DNA from: an uncultured Bacteroidota bacterium
GTDB taxonomy: Bacteria; Bacteroidota; Bacteroidia; Flavobacteriales; BACL11
DNA length: 44,064 nt
Direction: 5' to 3'
Assembly: GCA_902627575.1 (NCBI GenBank)
Contig: CACOJQ010000001.1
Coordinates: 40,001 to 84,064, forward strand
In this document: in pieces, positions 34,518-42,415 of the stretch
Layout of the letters: each line of letters begins with the position of its first letter
Position numbering within the stretch: the first letter of the stretch is position 1
Program-made: the position numbers and the translations under genes
The notes under the pieces: model-generated
What the model saw: only the letters and a program-made list of their open reading frames with translations
Told to the model about the DNA's origin: nothing
The model's database searches: none

Positions 34518-36968
34518 ATGAATAAAGAAGCTAAACTTTCAACAATAAATCTGTCTGATTTGTTAAATGAAGAAGCAGAATTTTTACCTCTAATGAGTGA
34601 TGAAGATGAAGCTAAAATATCAAAGGAGGATGCTCCAGATATTTTACCTATTCTTCCACTTAGAAATACTGTGCTTTTTCCTGGTGTAATTATACCAATA
34701 ACAATTGGACGAGATCGTTCTGTCAAATTAATTAAAGATGCAGAGAACGGAAACAAAATGATTGGCGTAGTTGCTCAGAAGGATTTTGATATTGAACTTC
34801 CTGAGATTAAGGATTTACATAAAGTAGGTACTATTGCAACTATTTTGAAAATGTTAAAAATGCCTGATGGTAACATCACTGTTGTAATTCAAGGAAGAAA
34901 ACGTTTTTCTGTTAAAGAGATAATTCAAGAGGAGCCTTACTATAAAGCACAAATAAAAGAACTTTTTGAATTAAAGCCAGACTCAAAAGATGAAGAGTTT
35001 GTAGCACTTGTGTCATCTATTAAGGATCTTTCTTTAAAAATAATTGATGCTTCTCCAAACATTCCTAGTGAGGCTTCCATAGCGATTAAAAATATTAAGA
35101 ACTCATCTTTTGCAATTAACTTTATTTCATCAAATATGAATATAAGTTTAGCTGAAAAACAAAAATTATTGGAAGAGATTGATTTGAAAAAAAGGGCAAT
35201 TCTTGCATTAGAATTATTGACTAAGGAGTTTCAAATGCTTGAAATGAAAAATAAAATTCAGTCAAAAGTTCAGACTGACTTAGATCAACAGCAAAAAGAA
35301 TATTATCTAAATCAGCAAATGAAAGCTATACAAGAGGAGTTAGGTGGTACAGGTTCTCATAAAGAGGTTGAAGAAATGAGAAAACTATCAAAAAAGAAGA
35401 AGTGGAGTAAAGAAATTAGTGATGCATTTGATAAAGAACTAAAAAAATTGCAACGTATGAATCCCTCTATGTCAGATTATGCGGTACAACGTAGTTACAT
35501 AGAATTGATATTAGATCTTCCATGGGATGAGGTTACTAAAGATAAGTTTGATTTAAAGAAAGCAAAAACAATTTTAGATAAAGACCATTTTGGATTAGAT
35601 AAAGTAAAGAAAAGAATAATAGAATATTTAGCAGTTTTGAAATTAAAAGGAGATATGAAATCTCCTATACTATGTCTGTTTGGTCCTCCTGGTGTAGGAA
35701 AGACATCTCTCGGTAAATCAATTGCAGAGGCACTGGGCAGAAAGTATGAAAGAGTTTCTTTAGGAGGATTAAGAGATGAAGCGGAAATCAGAGGGCATCG
35801 AAGAACATATATTGGTGCAATGCCAGGAAGAATAATTAAGTCAGTTAAAAAAGCAAAATCTTCTAATCCTGTTTTTGTTCTTGATGAAATTGATAAGGTT
35901 ACCAGAGATAATCACGGCGATCCATCTTCTGCATTGCTTGAAGTTTTAGACCCTGAGCAAAATGAAAATTTTCATGATAATTATTTAGAATTAGATTATG
36001 ATCTTTCAAAAGTTATGTTTATAGCTACAGCGAATAATTTAGCTTCAATTCAACCTGCTTTAAGAGACCGTATGGAGATTATAGAAATTAATGGATACAC
36101 TATTGAAGAAAAAGTTCAAATTGCAAAAAAACATCTTTTACCAAAACAACTTGCACTTCACGGAGTTGATAAAAAATATTTTATAATTTCTGATACTAAT
36201 ATTGAAAAAATTGTAGATCAGTATACAAGAGAATCTGGTGTTAGAAGCTTGGAGAAAATGATTAGTAAAATGATCAGAAATGTTGCAAAATCTATAGTTC
36301 TAAAAGAAAATTTTGATGTTGAAATATCCTCCAATATAATAGAGAAAGTATTGGGACCTCCAAAGTTTGACAGAGATAGATTTATAGACAATAAATTAGC
36401 AGGAGTTGTTACAGGATTAGCATGGACTTCAGTTGGGGGTGATATTTTATTTATTGAAAGTAGTTTAAGTAAAGGGAAAGGAAAGTTAACTGTGACTGGT
36501 AATTTAGGATCGGTGATGAAAGAGTCTGTTATTATAGCAATGGAGTATTTGAAGGCCCATGCAATTGACTATAAGTTATCTTATAAAGTTTTTGATAATT
36601 GGAACGTTCATGTTCATGTACCTGAGGGAGCTACACCAAAAGACGGTCCATCAGCTGGAATCACAATTTTCACTTCTCTTGTTTCCTCATTTACTCAGCG
36701 GAAAGTTAAAGAGAAGATTGCAATGACTGGTGAACTTACTTTAAGAGGAAAAGTACTTCCCGTCGGAGGGATTAAAGAAAAAATATTAGCTGCTAAGAGA
36801 TCTGGAATAAATGAAATCGTTTTATCAATTCAAAATAAAAAAGATATTTTAGAAATAAATAAAAACTATATTTCTGGGATGAAATTTCATTATGTTGATG
36901 ATTTAAGTCAGGTTATTGATATTGCGTTATTCACTAAAAAAGTAGAAAACGCAATTAATATTTCATAA
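34518..36968 (+). CDS. lon: ATP-dependent Lon protease
   Basis: Cytosolic AAA+ protease that degrades damaged and regulatory proteins. The N-terminal substrate domain begins near ILPILPLRNTVLFPGVIIPI (about residue 42), followed by the coiled-coil region with YYLNQQMKAIQEELG. Walker A is GPPGVGKT at residues 389-396 and Walker B FVLDEIDK. The proteolytic Ser-Lys pair is Ser712 (PKDGPSAGI) and Lys755 (VGGIKEKIL). Length 816 is normal. A seven-codon frame (MKIKDYE, 34502-34525) overlaps the start. The sigma-54-like element upstream suggests stress control. porQ, cmk and ispH follow closely and may be read from the same promoter. Confidence 0.97.
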   Translation: MNKEAKLSTINLSDLLNEEAEFLPLMSDEDEAKISKEDAPDILPILPLRNTVLFPGVIIPITIGRDRSVKLIKDAENGNKMIGVVAQKDFDIELPEIKDLHKVGTIATILKMLKMPDGNITVVIQGRKRFSVKEIIQEEPYYKAQIKELFELKPDSKDEEFVALVSSIKDLSLKIIDASPNIPSEASIAIKNIKNSSFAINFISSNMNISLAEKQKLLEEIDLKKRAILALELLTKEFQMLEMKNKIQSKVQTDLDQQQKEYYLNQQMKAIQEELGGTGSHKEVEEMRKLSKKKKWSKEISDAFDKELKKLQRMNPSMSDYAVQRSYIELILDLPWDEVTKDKFDLKKAKTILDKDHFGLDKVKKRIIEYLAVLKLKGDMKSPILCLFGPPGVGKTSLGKSIAEALGRKYERVSLGGLRDEAEIRGHRRTYIGAMPGRIIKSVKKAKSSNPVFVLDEIDKVTRDNHGDPSSALLEVLDPEQNENFHDNYLELDYDLSKVMFIATANNLASIQPALRDRMEIIEINGYTIEEKVQIAKKHLLPKQLALHGVDKKYFIISDTNIEKIVDQYTRESGVRSLEKMISKMIRNVAKSIVLKENFDVEISSNIIEKVLGPPKFDRDRFIDNKLAGVVTGLAWTSVGGDILFIESSLSKGKGKLTVTGNLGSVMKESVIIAMEYLKAHAIDYKLSYKVFDNWNVHVHVPEGATPKDGPSAGITIFTSLVSSFTQRKVKEKIAMTGELTLRGKVLPVGGIKEKILAAKRSGINEIVLSIQNKKDILEINKNYISGMKFHYVDDLSQVIDIALFTKKVENAINIS

Positions 36969-36988
36969 TAACTCAAATATTTTAAATA

Positions 36989-38017
36989 ATGCAATACAAA
37001 TATGTTATAATAATGTGTTTTTTTGCTTTGAATACTTTAGCTCAGAATGGCGGTGAGGGTGTTTTTTTATTTTCAAATATTGAACATTCACCAAGAGTGA
37101 GTTCTCTAGGTGGTAGCGCAATTGCATTTTATGATAATGATGTTTCTATATCCTCTAATGTTCCTTCACTATTAAATCAAAAAATGAATAATCAAATTGC
37201 TTTTACTTTTGGTGATTATTTTTCAGACATTAATTTGGTTTCTTTCTCATTTTCAAAAGAATTTAAAAAAATAGGATTTTTAGGATTGTCATTAAAAAGT
37301 ATTAATTATGGAAATTTTGAACGCTTCAGTAATGAAGGTTATTATGAAGGGAATTTTTCGGCCAGTGATCAAATTATTTCTTTAGGGGTGGCAAGAAATA
37401 TCAGTGAAAAATTATCTTTTGGGCTTAATTTTAATTTTTTAAATTCTTTTTATGAAACATATAACGCCCAAGCAATAACATCTAATATAAGCACAACGTA
37501 TATAAATAAAGATAAAAATTTTACCGCAACATTTCTTGTAAAAAATTTGGGAAGACAGATTAATAATTATAGTTCTGAGTCGGAATCTATTGATTATGAT
37601 ATTCAAATTGGTATTTCTAAAGAATTATTATATCTGCCTTTTAAATATCATTTAACTTATACAAATATTAATAATTTTGATATTTCATCTCCATACAAGT
37701 TAGGCTATCAGACTAATGTTCAAACAGGTCAACTTGAAGTTAAAGAAGAAACAATTGCTAAAACATTTTTAAGGCACATTATTATAGGAGGAGAGCTAAA
37801 TCCTTACAAAAGAAGTTTGTTTTTAAGAGGAGGCTTTAATTTTCAAAGGAGATTTGATTTGACAGACGTTTACTTTCCTTCAGCTGTAGGTTTTTCTTTT
37901 GGTATTGGTTTCAGAGTGTTTAGTTATTATTTTGATTATAGTAGAACGTTTTATCATTTGTCAGGAATTACTAATAATTTTAGTATTACAACAAATTTAC
38001 GTAATTTCGGATTTTAA
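36989..38017 (+). CDS. porQ: Type IX secretion system protein PorQ
   Basis: Outer-membrane component of the type IX system needed for export or anchoring of substrates. Signal peptide MQYKYVIIMCFFALNTLAQ, then GEGVFLFSNIEHSPRVSSLGGSAIAFYDNDVS, the characteristic opening of PorQ/PorV-like barrels. The rest is alternating beta-strands ending in FSITTNLRNFGF. Length 342 fits PorQ. The position between lon and cmk agrees with gene order I recall in Flavobacteriia. Its stop shares one base with the cmk start (TAATG). It gives the export route for the type B sorting-domain protein at 9.05-11.0 kb. Other PorV/FadL-like proteins are the main alternative. Confidence 0.8.
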   Translation: MQYKYVIIMCFFALNTLAQNGGEGVFLFSNIEHSPRVSSLGGSAIAFYDNDVSISSNVPSLLNQKMNNQIAFTFGDYFSDINLVSFSFSKEFKKIGFLGLSLKSINYGNFERFSNEGYYEGNFSASDQIISLGVARNISEKLSFGLNFNFLNSFYETYNAQAITSNISTTYINKDKNFTATFLVKNLGRQINNYSSESESIDYDIQIGISKELLYLPFKYHLTYTNINNFDISSPYKLGYQTNVQTGQLEVKEETIAKTFLRHIIIGGELNPYKRSLFLRGGFNFQRRFDLTDVYFPSAVGFSFGIGFRVFSYYFDYSRTFYHLSGITNNFSITTNLRNFGF

Positions 38018-38703
38018 TGAATACTTCATTTAATATTGCAATAGACGGTTATTCTTCATGTGGTAAAAGTACCATTGCTAAATCAATTGCAAAAAAGTAT
38101 AATTTTCGTTATATTGACAGTGGTGCTATGTACAGAGCAATAACTCTTTTTTTTATGAGAGAAGAAGTTATTAAAAATAAAAATATAAATTTTGATTTGC
38201 TAAATAAATTAATTGAAAATGTAAAAGTTGATTTTTATTTTGATACTAAAACAGAGTCTTCAAAAACTTTATTAAATAATAAAAATGTTGAAGATGATAT
38301 TAGAAGTATAAGTGTTTCTGAGCATGTTTCAATTGTTGCTAGAATTATTAAGGTAAGAGAAAAGTTGATTGCAATACAAAAGAAAATTGGTGAGTCAAAA
38401 AATATTGTAATGGATGGGCGTGACATAGGAACAAAAGTATTGCCAAATGCAAAAATAAAATTATTTGTGACAGCTGATATTGAAGTTAGAGCACAAAGAA
38501 GATTTGCTCAATTAAAAAAAACAACATCTAATGTTTCTTTCCCCAAAATTCTTAAAAATTTAAATGAAAGAGATAGATTTGATATTAGTAGAAAAATGAA
38601 CCCATTAGCTAAGGCTGATGATGCAATTTTAATTGATAATACTATGATGAGTTTACAAGAACAAGATATGTTTCTTAACAATTTAATTACTAAATATCTA
38701 TGA
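38017..38703 (+). CDS. cmk: Cytidylate kinase
   Basis: Phosphorylates CMP and dCMP with ATP in pyrimidine nucleotide salvage. The P-loop reads DGYSSCGKSTIAK (residues about 11-23), a variant of the usual DGPxGSGKST that I associate with Bacteroidota. Other landmarks are YIDSGAMYRAITL, VMDGRDIGTKVLPNA and RRFAQL with the following LNERDRFDISRKMNPLAKADDA. Length 228. It overlaps porQ by one base and ispH by four (ATGA), so it is translated as part of a tight operon. Confidence 0.95.
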   Translation: MNTSFNIAIDGYSSCGKSTIAKSIAKKYNFRYIDSGAMYRAITLFFMREEVIKNKNINFDLLNKLIENVKVDFYFDTKTESSKTLLNNKNVEDDIRSISVSEHVSIVARIIKVREKLIAIQKKIGESKNIVMDGRDIGTKVLPNAKIKLFVTADIEVRAQRRFAQLKKTTSNVSFPKILKNLNERDRFDISRKMNPLAKADDAILIDNTMMSLQEQDMFLNNLITKYL

Positions 38704-39575
38704 AGATAACAATCGATACTCGATCAGGTTTTTGTTTTGGTGTTGTTTATGCTATTGAAATGGCTGAATCAATTTTAAAAGAAGAAGGTCGTTTGTATTG
38801 TTTAGGAGATATTGTTCACAACAATAAAGAAGTTGATAGATTAAATGCATTAGGTTTAGAAATCATTAATCACAGTGATTTAAAAAATATTAGTAATTGT
38901 AAGGTTTTAATTAGAGCTCATGGCGAGCCTCCCTCAACTTATAAATTAGCACTAAAGAATAATATTCAGCTTCTAGATGCATCTTGTCCCATTGTTCTTA
39001 AATTACAACAACAGATAAAAATTGGTCATAAAGAACTTAAAAATATAGATGGTCAAGTAGTTATTTATGGTAAGGAGGGGCATGCCGAGGTTATAGGACT
39101 ATTGGGTCAAACAAACAATGATGCTATAATAGTTGGATCTCTTGCTGATTTAGATAAAATAGATTTTAAAAAGCCCATATACGTGTATTCTCAAACAACC
39201 AAAAGTCCAGGCGCATACAAAGAAATCACAGTGGAAATAGAAAAAAGAATTAAACAGGAGTCCAATAATGACATAAAATATATTGTTAATGATACTTTAT
39301 GTAGACAAGTAACAGGAAGGGAAAGACAATTAAAGCAATTCGCAAATGAAAATGATGTGATTGTGTTTGTAAGTGGTAGAAAGTCATCAAATGGTAAGTT
39401 TTTGTATAAATCATGTAAGCAAGAAAATAATAACTCATACTTTATTTCTGACATAGATGAGTTAAAATCAGATTGGTTTATCAATTCAAAAACAGTTGGT
39501 ATATGTGGTGCAACATCAACACCAAGATGGTTAATGGAAAGTGTTGAGAAAAAAATATATAAAATTTTAAAATAG
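38700..39575 (+). CDS. ispH: 4-hydroxy-3-methylbut-2-enyl diphosphate reductase
   Basis: Last enzyme of the MEP isoprenoid pathway; makes IPP and DMAPP using a [4Fe-4S] cluster. The three cluster Cys are Cys12 (SGFCFGV), Cys96 (DASCPIV) and Cys201 (DTLCRQVTGRE). VIYGKEGHAEVIGLLGQT carries a substrate-binding His, and the TSTPRWLMESV end is typical. Length 291. It overlaps cmk by 4 bases. No GC-rich terminator follows before the rpsA leader. Confidence 0.96.
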   Translation: MKITIDTRSGFCFGVVYAIEMAESILKEEGRLYCLGDIVHNNKEVDRLNALGLEIINHSDLKNISNCKVLIRAHGEPPSTYKLALKNNIQLLDASCPIVLKLQQQIKIGHKELKNIDGQVVIYGKEGHAEVIGLLGQTNNDAIIVGSLADLDKIDFKKPIYVYSQTTKSPGAYKEITVEIEKRIKQESNNDIKYIVNDTLCRQVTGRERQLKQFANENDVIVFVSGRKSSNGKFLYKSCKQENNNSYFISDIDELKSDWFINSKTVGICGATSTPRWLMESVEKKIYKILK

Positions 39576-39597
39576 TATATTTTTAAAATTAAAATTG

Positions 39598-39605
39598 TAC
39601 TTTCG
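39598..39605 (+). promoter_or_regulatory. Putative rpsA -7 box (TACTTTCG)
   Basis: TACTTTCG departs from TAnnTTTG at one base and is followed by CA, as often seen near Bacteroidota transcription starts. If used, the rpsA leader would be about 110-115 bases, much longer than the roughly 15-25 bases predicted for most other genes here. No clear -33 TTG. Confidence 0.4.
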
Positions 39606-39620
39606 CAAACCTTTTTAATA

Positions 39621-39638
39621 ATGGAATTAAGGAGTTAA
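39621..39638 (+). CDS. Possible five-codon upstream ORF in the rpsA leader
   Basis: ATG GAA TTA AGG AGT TAA would encode MELRS. It begins about 10 bases after the predicted transcription start and contains AAGGAG (39629-39634), a good Shine-Dalgarno match with no gene start at the right distance behind it. It may be chance; no independent support. Confidence 0.2.
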   Translation: MELRS

Positions 39639-39670
39639 AAAGAGATAATAGTAATTAAAATAATAATTTC

Positions 39671-39707
39671 TCTTAAAGTTGCCATGATATCCTTAACAAC
39701 TTTAAGA
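39671..39707 (+). promoter_or_regulatory. Hairpin in the rpsA leader
   Basis: TCTTAAAGTTG (39671-39681) pairs perfectly with CAACTTTAAGA (39697-39707): 11 bp with a 15-base loop, ending 17 bases before the rpsA ATG. There is no T-run, so it is not a terminator. A weaker 6-bp pairing (AAGAGA 39640-39645 with TCTCTT 39669-39674) would compete with its left arm. It could be an S1 autoregulation site. Confidence 0.55.
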
Positions 39708-39724
39708 TACAAAAGTGACAACAA

Positions 39725-41809
39725 ATGTCAAAAGACAACAAAGAAAAAGAGGTTAAAGAATTAAAATCTACATCAAAGAAATCCACATCAAATAAAGCGA
39801 CAACAAAGAAAGCGACCACAAAGAGGGCAACTACAAAGAAAGCAACTACAAAGAAGGCAACTACAAAGAAGGCAACTACAAAGCAGGCAACTACAAAGCA
39901 GGCAACTACAAACAAGGCTACTGCAAATAAATCTATTGAAAAAAAGGTTGCTACAACGAATTCTGAGGTAAATAAATTATCTTCCAAAAGAAATGAAAAA
40001 ATTAACTCAGAAGAAAAAATCTTAAAAGAATCAAAGGTTCAATTAACAGATTTCAAAAAAGAAAATATTTCTTCAAATAACAACTTTGACTGGAATGAAG
40101 TTACTAATAATGATGCGTATTCAATTGAGGAAAGAAAAGAATTAGAAAAGAACTATGATGCAACATTAACTCAGGTTATGGATAAGCAAGTCATTGATGG
40201 TATAGTAGTTGCCATTACTGACAGAGAAGTTGTAATTGACATTAATTTTAAATCAGATGGTGTTGTTTCTTTTAATGAATTTAAATACAACCAAGATTTA
40301 TCTGTAGGAGATACTGTTGAGGTTTTAGTTGAAAAACAAGAAGATAAAAATGGACAGTTAGTACTTTCTCACAGAAGGGCAAGGGTATTAAGAGCTTGGG
40401 AAAAAGTTAATGTTGCTCTAGAAACAGGTGAGGTAGTAAATGGTGAGATTTTAAGTAGAACTAAGGGGGGGATGATTGTTGATGTTTTTGGCATTGAGTG
40501 TTTTTTACCTGGATCTCAAATTGATGTTAAACCAATAAGAGATTACGATGAGTATGTTGGTAAAAAAATGGAGTTTAAAGTTGTTAAAGTAAATGAGGCT
40601 TTTAGAAATGTTGTAGTCTCACATAAAGCTTTGATTGAAGCTGATTTAGTTGTTCAAACTAAAGAGATCATGGCTAAATTAGAAAAAGGTCAGGTTTTGG
40701 AAGGTACTGTTAAAAATATTACTTCATATGGTGTATTTGTTGATTTGGGTGGTATTGATGGTTTGATACATATAACAGATCTATCATGGGGTCGTATATC
40801 TCATCCAGAAGAGGTAGTTAATTTAGACGAAACTATCAATGTTGTAATTCTTGAGTTTGATGAGGCGAAAAGTAGAATACAGTTAGGCTTGAAGCAACTT
40901 GGAGATCATCCTTGGGATAATTTAGATTCAAATCTTAAAGTTGGAGATGAAGTTGAAGGTAAGGTGGTGGTGGTTGCAGATTATGGTGTTTTTGTTGAAT
41001 TACAAGCTGGAGTGGAAGCTTTATTACATGTTTCTGAAATGTCATGGTCAACACATTTGAGATCTGCAAATGATTTTTATAAAAAAGGAGACACTGTAAA
41101 AGCTCAAGTGTTAACGTTAGATAAAGAAAATAGAAAAATGTCATTAGGAGTTAAACAAATGACACCTGACCCATGGCAAGATATTGCTGCTAATTTTCCT
41201 GTTGGATCTAAGCATTCTGTTTTAGTTAAGAATTTTACTAATTTTGGTGTTTTCGTTGAGTTAGTTGAAGGTGTTGATGGTTTAATTCATATTTCTGATC
41301 TATCATGGACAAAGAAAATAAAACATCCAGCCGAATTTACGCAAGTAAATACAAAGCTAGATGTTGTTGTTTTAGAAATAGATACATCTAATAGAAAGAT
41401 TAGTTTAGGTCATAAACAACTTGAAAATAATCCATGGGATGATTATAAAAAACAGTTTATTGTTGGTAATGATTATGATGGAACCGTTTTACAATCTTTC
41501 GATAAAGGACTTTTAGTTTCGTTATCAGAAGAAGTAGAAGCATTTGTGCCAAAGTCTCATGCAGAAAAAAGTGATGGCTCTCTTATTACTGTAGGAGAAA
41601 AATTGTCATTTAGGGTTATTGAATTTTCTGTTGAAAATAAAAAAATTGTAGTATCACATAAGGCTACTTACAGAGAAATTATTCAAGAGCAAAGAAAAAA
41701 AGAAACTAAAAATAGAAATAAAGTATTGAAAAAGTTAGAAGATGAAAAAAAGCAGTCAACTTTAGGTGACTTAGATAGCTTAGCAGCTTTGAAGGATAAT
41801 TTAGAATAA
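39725..41809 (+). CDS. rpsA: 30S ribosomal protein S1 with basic ATTKK-repeat tail
   Basis: RNA-binding protein that holds mRNA on the small subunit. Six S1/OB-fold domains can be counted, starting near DKQVIDGIVVAITDREVVID, EVVNGEILSRTKGGMIVDVF, GQVLEGTVKNITSYGVFVDL, GDEVEGKVVVVADYGVFVEL, GSKHSVLVKNFTNFGVFVEL and NDYDGTVLQSFDKGLLVSL. Ahead of them is an unusual N-terminal region: residues 25-64 are eight ATTKx repeats inside a Lys-rich tail of about 75 residues, then an acidic linker. The C-terminus is basic then acidic (RKKETKNRNKVLKKLEDE). Length 694 exceeds the usual Bacteroidota S1 (about 590-620) mainly through this tail. A strong terminator follows. Confidence 0.95.
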   Translation: MSKDNKEKEVKELKSTSKKSTSNKATTKKATTKRATTKKATTKKATTKKATTKQATTKQATTNKATANKSIEKKVATTNSEVNKLSSKRNEKINSEEKILKESKVQLTDFKKENISSNNNFDWNEVTNNDAYSIEERKELEKNYDATLTQVMDKQVIDGIVVAITDREVVIDINFKSDGVVSFNEFKYNQDLSVGDTVEVLVEKQEDKNGQLVLSHRRARVLRAWEKVNVALETGEVVNGEILSRTKGGMIVDVFGIECFLPGSQIDVKPIRDYDEYVGKKMEFKVVKVNEAFRNVVVSHKALIEADLVVQTKEIMAKLEKGQVLEGTVKNITSYGVFVDLGGIDGLIHITDLSWGRISHPEEVVNLDETINVVILEFDEAKSRIQLGLKQLGDHPWDNLDSNLKVGDEVEGKVVVVADYGVFVELQAGVEALLHVSEMSWSTHLRSANDFYKKGDTVKAQVLTLDKENRKMSLGVKQMTPDPWQDIAANFPVGSKHSVLVKNFTNFGVFVELVEGVDGLIHISDLSWTKKIKHPAEFTQVNTKLDVVVLEIDTSNRKISLGHKQLENNPWDDYKKQFIVGNDYDGTVLQSFDKGLLVSLSEEVEAFVPKSHAEKSDGSLITVGEKLSFRVIEFSVENKKIVVSHKATYREIIQEQRKKETKNRNKVLKKLEDEKKQSTLGDLDSLAALKDNLE
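39797..39916 (+). repeat. 15-base in-frame tandem repeat in rpsA
   Basis: Eight tandem 15-base units of the form GCAACTACAAAGAAG encode ATTKK and close variants (last residue or two K/R/Q/N). The central units are nearly identical at DNA level, so copy number could vary by slippage. Confidence 0.9.
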
Positions 41810-41820
41810 CAAATAAGTCA

Positions 41821-41848
41821 AAACCCCAAATTATTGGGGTTTTTTTTT
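41821..41848 (+). terminator. Rho-independent terminator after rpsA
   Basis: Perfect 9-bp stem AAACCCCAA (41821-41829) / TTGGGGTTT (41834-41842), 4-base loop ATTA, followed by a run of T. It ends immediately before the pyrR -7 box. Confidence 0.9.
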
Positions 41849-41850
41849 GC

Positions 41851-41858
41851 TATGTTTG
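41851..41858 (+). promoter_or_regulatory. Putative pyrR -7 box (TATGTTTG)
   Basis: TATGTTTG fits TAnnTTTG and begins two bases after the rpsA terminator T-run. The preferred pyrR ATG is only 5 bases after it, so the mRNA would be leaderless or nearly so. No -33 TTG at correct spacing. Confidence 0.4.
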
Positions 41859-41863
41859 TGAAT

Positions 41864-42415
41864 ATGATAGAAGAAAGAGAAATATTAGATCAAAGTTTAA
41901 TTGCAGTAACTATTGAAAGATTGTGTCATCAACTTATTGAAGTCCATCATAATTTTGATAATACTGTTATTGTTGGAGTACAACCTAGAGGTACATTTTT
42001 AAATAACAGAATTATTAAAAAATTACAACAAATTCATCCCAAAATAAAAATTGATTCAGGAAATGTAGATATTTCTTTTTACAGAGATGATTTGATGAGA
42101 AGAGATAAACCAATTATTCCTCAGACCATGGATATAAACATCTCTCTTGAGGATAAACGTATAGTATTAGTAGATGATGTTCTATATACAGGAAGATCAA
42201 TTCGTTCTGCTATTGATGCTATTTTGAATTTTGGAAGACCAAAATCAGTTGAATTATTGACATTAATTAATCGTCGTTTTAAAAGAGATTTGCCTATTCA
42301 ACCAAATTATATTGGAAAAAACATTGATGCTATGGATTCCGAAAAAATTGTTGTTGAATGGAAAGAAGTTTCACATGTAGACAGAGTTTTAATAAAGAAA
42401 TTATATGAGAAATAA
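41864..42415 (+). CDS. pyrR: PyrR: pyrimidine regulator / uracil phosphoribosyltransferase
   Basis: Phosphoribosyltransferase-fold protein that in other bacteria controls pyr genes by binding mRNA and has uracil phosphoribosyltransferase activity. The PRPP-binding loop is VLVDDVLYTGRSIRSAID; other landmarks are VIVGVQPRGTFL and DISFYRDD. The open frame reaches back to a TTG inside the rpsA terminator. I choose ATG 41864 (MIEEREILDQSL, 183 residues) because it fits family length and ATG 41852 lies inside the putative -7 box. It overlaps pyrB by 11 bases. I see no PyrR-type anti-terminator leader in front of pyrB, so its regulatory role here is uncertain. Confidence 0.92.
   Translation: MIEEREILDQSLIAVTIERLCHQLIEVHHNFDNTVIVGVQPRGTFLNNRIIKKLQQIHPKIKIDSGNVDISFYRDDLMRRDKPIIPQTMDINISLEDKRIVLVDDVLYTGRSIRSAIDAILNFGRPKSVELLTLINRRFKRDLPIQPNYIGKNIDAMDSEKIVVEWKEVSHVDRVLIKKLYEK

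Noticed and set aside
39684..39764. 26-codon frame starting in the loop of the rpsA leader hairpin and overlapping the rpsA start
   Set aside because: It has no recognisable product and the length is within chance for this leader. Conservation would be needed to keep it.
39797..39916. Regular repeats as a CRISPR array
   Set aside because: The 15-base units are contiguous, in frame and have no spacers; they encode the S1 tail.
39673..39987. Minus-strand frame with a VVAFF repeat, 104 codons
   Set aside because: It is the reverse reading of the ATTKK repeat in rpsA. The hydrophobic repeat is a by-product of the Thr-Lys codons, and there is no promoter or homology to support it.
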